DNA of 64,000 bases from Rothia uropygialis (GTDB lineage Bacteria > Actinomycetota > Actinomycetes > Actinomycetales > Micrococcaceae): assembly GCF_004137765.1 (NCBI RefSeq), contig NZ_NOIS01000003.1, forward strand, positions 186,001 to 250,000. Reading direction: 5' to 3'. The notes under the pieces are model-generated. The model worked only from the letters and a program-made list of their open reading frames with translations, did not search any database and was not told where the DNA came from. The translations under genes were made by a program, and so were the position numbers. Below, piece after piece: positions 34,512 to 41,746 of this stretch. Position 1 is the stretch's first letter. Each line of letters starts with the position of its first letter.

Positions 34512-35171
34512 ATGAATAGCTTCAAACGCAGGTTCGTTGCTGGTGCCGCCATCGCCTCGTTGGCCACTGGAGCGATGGCCGGAGCCGCAAATGCAACCAC
34601 AACCGCAGCACCGGAAAGCGCGGGCAACGTCCAGGCCTCAACCCAGGCCCAGCACAAGTTCCAGTACATCAGCCAGGTACAGGGCCAGGCTTCGCAGTAC
34701 AACGACTGCGGCCCGGCCTCCATTCTGATGGCCCTGCTGCAGAACGACGGAAAGTTGCCGAGCAAGTACTCCGACTCGGATCAGAGCGCCGCCATGACCC
34801 AGATCCGGCAGGAAGCCGGGCGTGGCAATTCCGAGTTCCTGCAGAGCGATGACGTCGCCACGATTCTCAGTAATCATGGCGTCAAGGGCACGGCACACGT
34901 GAACGCCAATGCCACCGACGCGATCGCGAGCATCAAAGACGGCAAACAGGCCATCGTGCTGACTCAGACAGGCGTTATTTCCGGCGAGGACGCGGCCCCG
35001 GGTTACGGCCATTTCGTCTACGTCTCCGGATACAACAAGGACAAGGGAACCTTCACGGTCAACGACCCTTTGAAGACCTCCAAGAAGTCCTATCAGGCCA
35101 CCGAAACCCAGCTGACCAACATCATCACTCAGGCCGCCGAGGGCAACACCCCCTGGACGTACACGGTCTAG
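34512..35171 (+). CDS. Secreted C39-like (papain-fold) protein
   Basis: 219 residues. A Sec signal peptide (RRFVAGAAIASLATGAMAGA, cleavage near AANA-TT) precedes a C39_2-type cysteine-peptidase-like domain. The catalytic Cys is in QYNDCGPASILMALL (about 67-81), the His in GYGHFVYVSGYN, and the third position in TFTVNDPLKTSKKSY. The geometry fits a papain-like fold, and activity is plausible but unproven. ATG 34512 follows AAGGAA. It is monocistronic, with a hairpin after it, and has no immunity-like neighbour. Confidence 0.78.
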   Translation: MNSFKRRFVAGAAIASLATGAMAGAANATTTAAPESAGNVQASTQAQHKFQYISQVQGQASQYNDCGPASILMALLQNDGKLPSKYSDSDQSAAMTQIRQEAGRGNSEFLQSDDVATILSNHGVKGTAHVNANATDAIASIKDGKQAIVLTQTGVISGEDAAPGYGHFVYVSGYNKDKGTFTVNDPLKTSKKSYQATETQLTNIITQAAEGNTPWTYTV

Positions 35172-35207
35172 ATGTGAGCTAAATTCCCCCTTGGTCAAGG
35201 GGCGTTG

Positions 35208-35242
35208 AGCGTCGATGTCCGGTCTTCGGGCATCGACGCTCA
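35208..35242 (+). terminator. Hairpin after the C39-like gene
   Basis: GAGCGTCGATG (35208-35218) pairs perfectly with CATCGACGCTC (35232-35242), and inner TCCG/CGGG-type pairing lengthens the stem around a short GTCTT loop. It lies 37 bp past the stop codon. The T-run is weak. Confidence 0.6.
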
Positions 35243-35434
35243 TTGCTCTCTGCCGGCAGAGAGGGTTCCGCATCCCGCCATGCCGGTTCGTTCTTCCGTA
35301 TGGCCCCGTCCTCCCAGGCTTTCCTCACTTCGTATCCACCCATCGAATGACGGCCCTGGGTACAGTTGGAAGTCATACCGTTGCCGCGACGCCTGAAGCA
35401 CGTCTCGCTGATATGAACCACCGAGAGGACGTTC

Positions 35435-36949
35435 ATGACCCAGAACCCGTTCGGGTCCCCACCGGACCCCAACTTCGAGAAGGATGCACACACGTACGGT
35501 GCACCCGGCATCCACCCGCCGGAAGCTTCGATCCCGTCCCAACCGCTCGCTGACGATGTGAGTAACGGTTGGGTGCCCGAGGACTCGCGCCAGAGAGCGC
35601 ACAGTCCTTTTCCCGGCCCATCCTTGTTCTCGCCCCAGTCGCTCCTGGACGAGAGCCTCCGCAAGAAACTGCGGCATCCCGGCGAGATTCCGTGGCTCAT
35701 CGTGGGAATCTGCTTCACCCTCGCGGCATATACCTTTGCGTTCTGGGTTTTGTTCATCCGCACGTTCATGCCCTTGGTGACGACTCCGACGACGTACGCG
35801 GAAGCCGATACGGCGTCGACCTTCGATCAACTTCTTGCCCTACTGTGCCTGTTGCCGATCATCATTTTCTTCACCCGCGGCATGCTGTACGGACAAATGC
35901 GCCTGACGGGCGTGCGCATTACTCCCACGCAATTCCCGGAAGCCTACAAAATGCTCGTCGGTGCGGCGAAAGCCCACGGTCTGCGGCGGGTCCCTGACGC
36001 CTATGTGGTCCTCGGCAACGGCACGATCAACGCGTTCGCTTCGGGCCACGGCCACCGGCGCTTCGTCGCGATCTACTCGGACCTCTTCGAGATCGGGGGC
36101 GCGGCACGCGACCCCGATGCCCTGCGTTTCATCATCGGTCACGAGGTGGGGCATATTGCCGCAGGCCATACCTCGTATTTCCGGCTCTTGGGCATCTCTG
36201 CTTTCCAGAACGTGCCCTTTTTGTCCTCGATCCTTTCCCGCGCGCAGGAGTACACGGCGGATAACTTCGGTTTCCGTTTTTGCCCGCGCGGTTCGGAAGG
36301 AACGATCCGCACCCTGGCTGCCGGCAAGTACCTGAACAAGGACGTCAATTTCCAAGAGTTCGCTGACCGCGCCGTCTACGAGCGCGGCTTGTTTACCTGG
36401 CTCGCCAACCTGAATATGTCCCATCCCGCGACGACGTGGCGCGCCCATGCGCTCCGTGACCGCTCCCGCCCGGGACGGCTCATTTGGAGGCCCCGATTCA
36501 ACCCGGAGAACAATCCGATCTCCATGGTTCCCGCGGCCGAGCCTGCCGCTTCTTGGCCGGACCCGTTGCAAGGCAACTCCTTCATCGACGGTTATCCGGA
36601 GAGGCCCGGCAACACCCACTGGGGCGTCAACGTGGTCCACGACAAGGTCATCGCAGATCGGCGTGATCGGCCGATACCCGATCTTCTCGACATCCATTGG
36701 GCCGGGCCCGGTCGCCGCGGCTTCGGAAGTTTTGGAGGACCCAATGGGTTGGGCGGTCCGCAAGGCCCACAACCGCAGACCCCATCACCGGCTGAGGGTA
36801 CTGGAGGCCCGGGACCGAACCCGCAGGGTACCAACGGCTCTTCGGCTCATGAAGGTGGTGACCCGCGTTCCCGTGGCGACCGTGGTTATGGTATCGACCC
36901 CGGGAACGGCCAGCCCCCATGGCCTCCTAAACCGCCGGAGAATGGCTGA
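35435..36949 (+). CDS. M48 family membrane zinc metalloprotease
   Basis: 504 residues. Two hydrophobic segments (about 85-110 and 128-148) anchor the protein. The catalytic domain carries HExxH as IIGHEVGHIAAGHTS (about 231-245) and the third zinc ligand in RAQEYTADNFG. The family includes HtpX- and Oma1-like quality-control proteases. The N-terminal 75 residues are Pro/Ser-rich, and the last 110 are Gly/Pro-rich (GGPNGLGGPQGPQPQTP), both likely disordered. The start at ATG 35435 follows CGAGAGGACG. Confidence 0.9.
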   Translation: MTQNPFGSPPDPNFEKDAHTYGAPGIHPPEASIPSQPLADDVSNGWVPEDSRQRAHSPFPGPSLFSPQSLLDESLRKKLRHPGEIPWLIVGICFTLAAYTFAFWVLFIRTFMPLVTTPTTYAEADTASTFDQLLALLCLLPIIIFFTRGMLYGQMRLTGVRITPTQFPEAYKMLVGAAKAHGLRRVPDAYVVLGNGTINAFASGHGHRRFVAIYSDLFEIGGAARDPDALRFIIGHEVGHIAAGHTSYFRLLGISAFQNVPFLSSILSRAQEYTADNFGFRFCPRGSEGTIRTLAAGKYLNKDVNFQEFADRAVYERGLFTWLANLNMSHPATTWRAHALRDRSRPGRLIWRPRFNPENNPISMVPAAEPAASWPDPLQGNSFIDGYPERPGNTHWGVNVVHDKVIADRRDRPIPDLLDIHWAGPGRRGFGSFGGPNGLGGPQGPQPQTPSPAEGTGGPGPNPQGTNGSSAHEGGDPRSRGDRGYGIDPGNGQPPWPPKPPENG

Positions 36950-36993
36950 CCCGGTATTGCGGCGCTCTCTCGCCCCCCCCCCCCACCGGGTCA
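36947..36993 (+). terminator. Hairpin with a C12 homopolymer in its loop
   Basis: TGACCCGGT (36947-36955, including the M48 stop codon) pairs with ACCGGGTCA (36985-36993). The loop contains an uninterrupted run of 12 C (36973-36984). It is possibly a terminator, though no T-run follows. The homopolymer is prone to length variation or sequencing error but lies outside any gene. Confidence 0.45.
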
Positions 36994-37037
36994 GGGCCTC
37001 AGGCGGCGTCCGGGACCATGACCCCGACGCCGGACGG

Positions 37038-37043
37038 TATAAT
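37038..37043 (+). promoter_or_regulatory. Consensus -10 element for the ABC-F leader
   Basis: An exact TATAAT stands in an otherwise GC-rich stretch about 45 bases before a short leader reading frame. The -35 region is weak. A transcript from here would have a leader of about 160 nucleotides before the ABC-F start. Confidence 0.5.
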
Positions 37044-37085
37044 CGCCGCTCGCGCCGATCGACGCTTTCCTGAGAAACGAACTGC

Positions 37086-37166
37086 ATGCTACGCTCTACT
37101 CGTTTCTGCCCCCGAGCAAAGGAAATGCATTGGATAGTGCACCTCTCCTCGCAATTCGCTGAGTGA
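37086..37166 (+). CDS. Candidate leader peptide upstream of the ABC-F gene
   Basis: A 26-codon frame (MLRSTRFCPRAKEM...HLSSQFAE) starts at ATG 37086 after a weak GAGAAACGA and stops at TGA 37164-37166. Its last two sense codons are GCT GAG, which form the first arm of the attenuator described in the next entry. Short leader frames control many ABC-F and erm-type resistance genes through drug-stalled ribosomes. Translation here is inference. Confidence 0.35.
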   Translation: MLRSTRFCPRAKEMHWIVHLSSQFAE

Positions 37167-37205
37167 GACCCTGCGTCCGCTCAGCACCAATTCATGCTGA
37201 GAGGA
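37158..37205 (+). promoter_or_regulatory. Competing hairpins that could mask the ABC-F ribosome-binding site
   Basis: Three segments can pair in two exclusive ways. A (GCTGAG, 37158-37163) pairs with B (CTCAGC, 37180-37185). Alternatively B extended (CTCAGCA, 37180-37186) pairs with C (TGCTGAG, 37195-37201), whose end overlaps the GAGAGGA ribosome-binding site at 37199-37205. A-B pairing exposes the site and B-C pairing hides part of it. Confidence 0.45.
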
Positions 37206-37212
37206 ATGCTTT

Positions 37213-38886
37213 ATGCCTATCCAACAGAACATTTCCATATCCGGAGTCAACTTCACTTGGCCAGACGGAACCGCCTGCCTGACTGGCATCAACGCAATAT
37301 ACGGTGCAGGACTCCACGGAATCATCGGCCCCAATGGCTCCGGAAAATCCACCCTCCTCAGACTCATCGCGGGTGACCTCGCCCCAGCCAGCGGTTCGAT
37401 CGCCGCGCCGCGCCGGATTTCCGTACTGAGTCAGGACCTAGGTCTCGACACAGCGGCGACCGTCGCAGACTTATTGGGCATATCCCCAATTCTCGACGCA
37501 ATCACCGCGGTAACCGAAGGGAACATAGACCAACGGCACTTCGACTTCATTGGCGACGATTGGGACATCGCCGAACGCGCCCGTGCCGAGATGCACCGTT
37601 CCGGGTTGCCGGGAATTGATATGCAGCGCGACGTCGGGAGCCTCTCCGGCGGACAGGCCGTCAGGACGGCCATGGCCGGAATTCAAGTGGCCAGGCCGGA
37701 AGCTCTGATTCTCGACGAACCCACCAACAATCTCGACGCCGACGCCCGCGGTCAGTTGTGGAGTCTCCTGGACCAGTTCCGACCCCGGATCCCAATCCTG
37801 GTCATCAGCCACGACAAGGCTCTTCTGGAGACCTGCGACTCGATCAGCGAGCTTAGGACCGCGGGCCCTCGGACCAACGCAGCGGTCCTCAGACGATTCG
37901 AGGGCGGCTTCTCCGCATGGGAGAGCGCCGTCGCAGGAGAGGAAGCCGCAAAACACCGCGACATTCGAGATGCCCGCGCCAACGCCTCGCGGGAAAAACG
38001 CGACCGTCTGAACCAGCAAATCAAGCAGACGAGGGACGAGCGACGCGGAAAGAAGTTCGCCGAGACCAAACGCAAACCGCCCATCGCGATGGGCGGCGAC
38101 AAGGAGAAGTCAGAGAAGTCCTCGGCTCGGGCACGGTCCGTCATGGCGGATCGCGAGCGCGCGGCTCGCGACAGGCTCGCGGATGCCGAGGATTCGCTGC
38201 GACAGACCGAAGGGGTGTACCTCGATCTGCCGGACACCGCCGTCGGCAACGGCATCAGAATTGTGGAATTACAAATCACCGAGGATCCGACGGCCGAAGA
38301 GGTCCGGGGTGCACCACTGGGCACCGATGAACGTCACGTGATCGTGACCGGACCGGAACACGTGCGCATCGCGGGGCGCAATGGGTCAGGCAAGAGCACC
38401 CTTTTGCACCGCATCGTCGAAGGCCCAAAGGACAACGCCACACGGCCAGCTCGTTCGCCCGGCATGGGCCGTGTGTACGAGGTCGAGTACAGGGTGGGCC
38501 GCTTAGGTTTTTTGCCACAGCGCATCGAACTCGCCCCCGAGAATTCCGTGCTCTCGACGGTTGCGGCCACCAACCGACGCGCGAGCGAACAGCAGCTCAG
38601 GGACGATCTGGCCCGGTTGCTCTTCCGCAGGGACCGGGTGTTCTCCCCGGTCAAGACTCTTTCCGGCGGGGAGCGTTTCAGGGTTGCCCTGGCCGGGATC
38701 CTCTTGTCCGCACCCGCCCCGCGGTTGCTGATTCTGGACGAACCGACCAACAACTTGGACATGGCTACGGTCGACTGGCTCGTCAATGCTCTGGCGGGAT
38801 TCCGCGGAGCGCTGATCGTCGTGAGCCACGACGAAGACTTCCTGGCACGCATCCGGGTGGACAGAACCATCGACCTGAACGAATGA
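37213..38886 (+). CDS. ABC-F family ATPase (ribosomal protection-like)
   Basis: 557 residues with two ABC ATPase domains and no membrane segment. Domain 1 has Walker [12 protein letters not shown] (about 38-48), signature SLSGGQAVRTAM and Walker B LILDEPTNNLD. A charged linker (about 240-320, Arg/Lys/Glu-rich, coiled-coil-like) joins domain 2, with Walker [12 protein letters not shown], signature TLSGGERFRVAL and LLILDEPTNNLD. This is the ABC-F plan of ribosome-associated proteins, some of which confer resistance to macrolides, lincosamides, pleuromutilins or streptogramins. Whether this one is a resistance factor or a translation factor cannot be told. The attenuator-like leader favours antibiotic-inducible expression. 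Confidence 0.9.
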   Translation: MPIQQNISISGVNFTWPDGTACLTGINAIYGAGLHGIIGPNGSGKSTLLRLIAGDLAPASGSIAAPRRISVLSQDLGLDTAATVADLLGISPILDAITAVTEGNIDQRHFDFIGDDWDIAERARAEMHRSGLPGIDMQRDVGSLSGGQAVRTAMAGIQVARPEALILDEPTNNLDADARGQLWSLLDQFRPRIPILVISHDKALLETCDSISELRTAGPRTNAAVLRRFEGGFSAWESAVAGEEAAKHRDIRDARANASREKRDRLNQQIKQTRDERRGKKFAETKRKPPIAMGGDKEKSEKSSARARSVMADRERAARDRLADAEDSLRQTEGVYLDLPDTAVGNGIRIVELQITEDPTAEEVRGAPLGTDERHVIVTGPEHVRIAGRNGSGKSTLLHRIVEGPKDNATRPARSPGMGRVYEVEYRVGRLGFLPQRIELAPENSVLSTVAATNRRASEQQLRDDLARLLFRRDRVFSPVKTLSGGERFRVALAGILLSAPAPRLLILDEPTNNLDMATVDWLVNALAGFRGALIVVSHDEDFLARIRVDRTIDLNE

Positions 38887-39001
38887 GGAGCGCAGGTGCT
38901 GGTTCGATCCCACCGAGCCGATCATGATCCACCACTCCTGCCCCACGGGCAGACTCGACGTCCCGCCCCGGAACGACGGAATCGACGCGGCAGGACGGCG
39001 G

Positions 39002-40996
39002 CTAGAGCAGGATCGCGTCTATCGCGGACACCAGCGCAATGTGGGCGAGGGTCTGCGGGAAATTGCCCGTCATCCGGCCCCGCTTGAGCGAGTATTCGGC
39101 CGAGAACAGCCCGACGTCGTTGGCGCGTTCGAGCACGGCATCCAGAATTTCGCGCCCTCGTTCGATGTATCCGGACCGAATATGCTGTTCTGCAAGCCAC
39201 AACGTCGAGGCGAAATGGGGGTTGTCCTGCCCCTCGAATCCATCCAACCCATCCGAGTTGCGGTAGCGGTAAATCATGCCGCCGCCCGCGTCGAGTTCAC
39301 GCTCGATCCGTTCGACGGTTCCGCGCATTTCCGGCGAATCGAAGGAGACGAAGCCGGTGTGAGCGATGTTGAGCAATGACGAGTCGACGGTCGTTCCGCC
39401 GTAGTACTGGACGAACGAGTTGAGGTCGCGGTTGAACCCGTGGGCCCAGATCTGCTGGGCGAGCCGATCCCGGGCGGAAGCCCACCGATCGGCGTCCCCG
39501 GACAAACCGTGCGTGCGGACCGCCCGGACACCGGCGTCCAACGCGGCCCACAACATGATTTGGGAGTGAGTGTAGACGTGCGTCTCTCCGTGCGTCTCCC
39601 AAATGCCCTGGTCTTCCTCGCCCACATGTTCGACGGCGGAGCCGAGCAGCGCCTGCTGGAGGGGCCAGGAAAGATGGTCTTCCGCGTAACCCAGGCGACG
39701 CAAGTTTTCGAAGGTCACCATGAGCTGTCCCATGGCGTCCCCCTGTAACTGCATGGCCGCGCCACTGCCGCGCCGCACCGGTTCCGATTCTTCGTACCCG
39801 GGCAGATTGATATGCCGCTCGAAATCATCGCTTTCGCCGGCCAGGCCGTATACGTTGTGCAATTTGGTCGGGTCGTTCGCAATGGCGCGCAGAAGCCAGT
39901 TGCGCAGCTGGGTCGCTTCGCGATCGTGGTCATGGGCGATCGAGATGCCAACGGACTGGGCGACGTCGCGCAACCAGCAGAATCGGTGATCCCAGTTTCG
40001 GGGGCCTCCGATGACCTCGGGCAACGAGGTCGTCGGGGCGGCCACCACGCCGCCGGTCTCACGGTTCATGAGAGCGCGAATGACCAGAAGCGACCGTAGG
40101 CGCGCTTCACGGTAGTCGTCGAGCCTCGTATCTTTTTCTTCGGCCTCGGTTTGTCCTCCTGGGACCGCACCCAACGGCATGGCGTCGGAATTCACGTCGA
40201 CCATCGGCATCGCCGTCGTGGTCGGGACAGGACCGGTGCCGGTGGGGGCGGGCTCGCTGGGGTCGTTGTACAGGTCGGACCATTCGCTCCACTGATCCAC
40301 GGTGCGGTGCAGAGCTTCGTTGAAGTCCACGGGTGCGGGGGGATTCCGGTGCGAGGCAAAGTAGGTCAGTGAGAAATCACGAACCTGTCCCGCAGAGATG
40401 TCGAATTGACCGGCGTGGCATCGGTGAGCGGCTTCGGGAATCGGGTCGCCACGGTAGACCAGCGCATCCGGACCGGCCATCGCCACAAGCATCCCATCGG
40501 CAGGGTCGGGATAGCCGGTTTGCGGGTCCGGGGCCCCCTCGTAACGAGTCACCCACGGCACGGTCCGTCCGTAGTTGAAACGCAACGCAAGCTCCTGATG
40601 CATCGTCACTTCACCAGTCAGGCCCTCGACACGGCGGACGATCTCGGTGCGGTTGCCCAACGGCATGAAATCGGTGACGCGAACCGAACCGGTGCCCGTG
40701 GACCAAATGGTGTGGAGAACAAAAGAATTCTCGCCGTAGAACCTCTCGGCCACTCGGGCCGATGAGTCCTCTTCCTGGGAGACCTCAGGGTTTTCCTCGC
40801 TTGCGGTCACGGGGAAGACTGCCGCCGCAGGAGCCAGCAGCCAACGCCCGTGGTCTTCGTCCCCCAAGAGCGCCGCGAAGGCGGCTTCGGAATCAAATCT
40901 GGGCGTGCAGAACCAATCCACGGACCCCTCGCGTGAAACCAGTGCAGCGGTGCTCATATTCGAGAGCAGGGCGTAGTCCTCAATCTTCGAAGCCAT
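39002..40996 (-). CDS. Glycoside hydrolase family 15 protein (glucoamylase/trehalase-like)
   Basis: 664 residues. The N-terminal beta-sandwich (about 1-250) opens with IEDYALLSNMSTAALVSREG and SVDWFCTPRFDSEAAFAALL, typical of the trehalase-like N-terminal domain. The (alpha/alpha)6 catalytic barrel follows from about 310, with PEVIGGPRNWDHRFCWLRD, the catalytic-acid region EEDQGIWETHG and the late LFSAEYSLKRGRMTGNFPQ. Actinobacterial relatives act on trehalose or maltooligosaccharides; the exact substrate is not visible. A Pro/Thr-rich stretch near 255-290 is an insertion. No signal peptide, so it is cytosolic. Confidence 0.9.
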   Translation of the reverse strand: MASKIEDYALLSNMSTAALVSREGSVDWFCTPRFDSEAAFAALLGDEDHGRWLLAPAAAVFPVTASEENPEVSQEEDSSARVAERFYGENSFVLHTIWSTGTGSVRVTDFMPLGNRTEIVRRVEGLTGEVTMHQELALRFNYGRTVPWVTRYEGAPDPQTGYPDPADGMLVAMAGPDALVYRGDPIPEAAHRCHAGQFDISAGQVRDFSLTYFASHRNPPAPVDFNEALHRTVDQWSEWSDLYNDPSEPAPTGTGPVPTTTAMPMVDVNSDAMPLGAVPGGQTEAEEKDTRLDDYREARLRSLLVIRALMNRETGGVVAAPTTSLPEVIGGPRNWDHRFCWLRDVAQSVGISIAHDHDREATQLRNWLLRAIANDPTKLHNVYGLAGESDDFERHINLPGYEESEPVRRGSGAAMQLQGDAMGQLMVTFENLRRLGYAEDHLSWPLQQALLGSAVEHVGEEDQGIWETHGETHVYTHSQIMLWAALDAGVRAVRTHGLSGDADRWASARDRLAQQIWAHGFNRDLNSFVQYYGGTTVDSSLLNIAHTGFVSFDSPEMRGTVERIERELDAGGGMIYRYRNSDGLDGFEGQDNPHFASTLWLAEQHIRSGYIERGREILDAVLERANDVGLFSAEYSLKRGRMTGNFPQTLAHIALVSAIDAILL

Positions 40997-41080
40997 GGGT
41001 TAACTCTCGCACAAAGATCTCCGGTGGTTGTCTCCTGACCGGTCAAACACCTCAATTCTCACATTCGACCCTCTTGAGAC

Positions 41081-41097
41081 ATACCCCTAGGGGGTAT
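41081..41097. promoter_or_regulatory. CsoR operator
   Basis: ATACCCC-TAG-GGGGTAT is a perfect 7-bp inverted repeat with a 3-bp centre, of the G-tract form known for CsoR/RcnR-family operators. It is 12 bases before the csoR ATG and overlaps the AT-rich TATATATTC likely to be the -10 region. Autoregulation of the copper operon with release on Cu(I) binding is the expected behaviour. Confidence 0.85.
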
Positions 41098-41108
41098 ATA
41101 TTCGGGTT

Positions 41109-41450
41109 ATGAGCGAAGCATCGAGCCACCACATCGCGGATCCCACCCGGACACCCCACGGCTACACGCATGACAAGGAGGCCTACCTCAAGCGATTGCG
41201 ACGCATCGAGGGGCAGGTCCGTGGCATCCAACGGATGATCGAGGAGGACAAGTACTGCATCGATGTCCTCACCCAGATTTCGGCAATCAACAAGGCGCTC
41301 CACGCGGTGGCGGTCGGACTTTTGGACGAACACCTCGGTCATTGCGTCGTGGGTGCCGTGGAGTCAGCAGCCGACGGCGGCGATCCCGAGGCCGTTCAGG
41401 AAAAAATAGCCGAGGCCACCGCCGCGGTATCCCGACTGATCCGCAGCTAA
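41109..41450 (+). CDS. csoR: Copper-sensing transcriptional repressor CsoR
   Basis: 113 residues, an all-helical repressor that lets go of DNA on binding Cu(I). The metal ligands are in the expected Cys-His-Cys arrangement: Cys50 (DKYCIDVLTQ), His75 and Cys79 (LLDEHLGHCVV). The DNA-contacting N-terminal helix is KEAYLKRLRRIEGQVRGIQR. It opens a three-gene unit with copZ and copA, all on the plus strand and within 50 bp of each other. Confidence 0.95.
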   Translation: MSEASSHHIADPTRTPHGYTHDKEAYLKRLRRIEGQVRGIQRMIEEDKYCIDVLTQISAINKALHAVAVGLLDEHLGHCVVGAVESAADGGDPEAVQEKIAEATAAVSRLIRS

Positions 41451-41500
41451 CCATCGGCAGCTCGCCTCAGACACTGCATCCCGCCGAAAGGAAAAAACTC

Positions 41501-41716
41501 ATGAATACCACCGACATTACGGTCCAGGGCATGACGTGCGAGCACTGCGTCGCCTCCGTGACGGAAGAGCTCCAGGAGATCGGTGGCGTCCGCGACGTCC
41601 AGGTTTTGCTCAACGCCGGCGGGGACTCACCTGTCCGGATCACCCACGAGGGTCACCTCGATTCGTCCGAGGTTCGCTCAGCCGTCGCAGAAGCCGGCTA
41701 CACCCTCGTCAGCTGA
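41501..41716 (+). CDS. copZ: Copper chaperone (heavy-metal-associated domain)
   Basis: 71 residues forming a single HMA domain, with the Cu(I)-binding motif GMTCEHCVASV (Cys14 and Cys17). It is the usual length for CopZ and carries copper to CopA. ATG 41501 is preceded by GAAAGGAAAA. It is 50 bp after csoR and 30 bp before copA. Confidence 0.93.
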   Translation: MNTTDITVQGMTCEHCVASVTEELQEIGGVRDVQVLLNAGGDSPVRITHEGHLDSSEVRSAVAEAGYTLVS

Positions 41717-41746
41717 ACACCTCAATTTCTCGTCCAAGGAGGAATC

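Noticed and set aside
38898-38925. GGTTCGATCCCACC, which resembles a tRNA T-loop
   Set aside because: No acceptor, D or anticodon stems can be folded around it, and the T-stem does not close.
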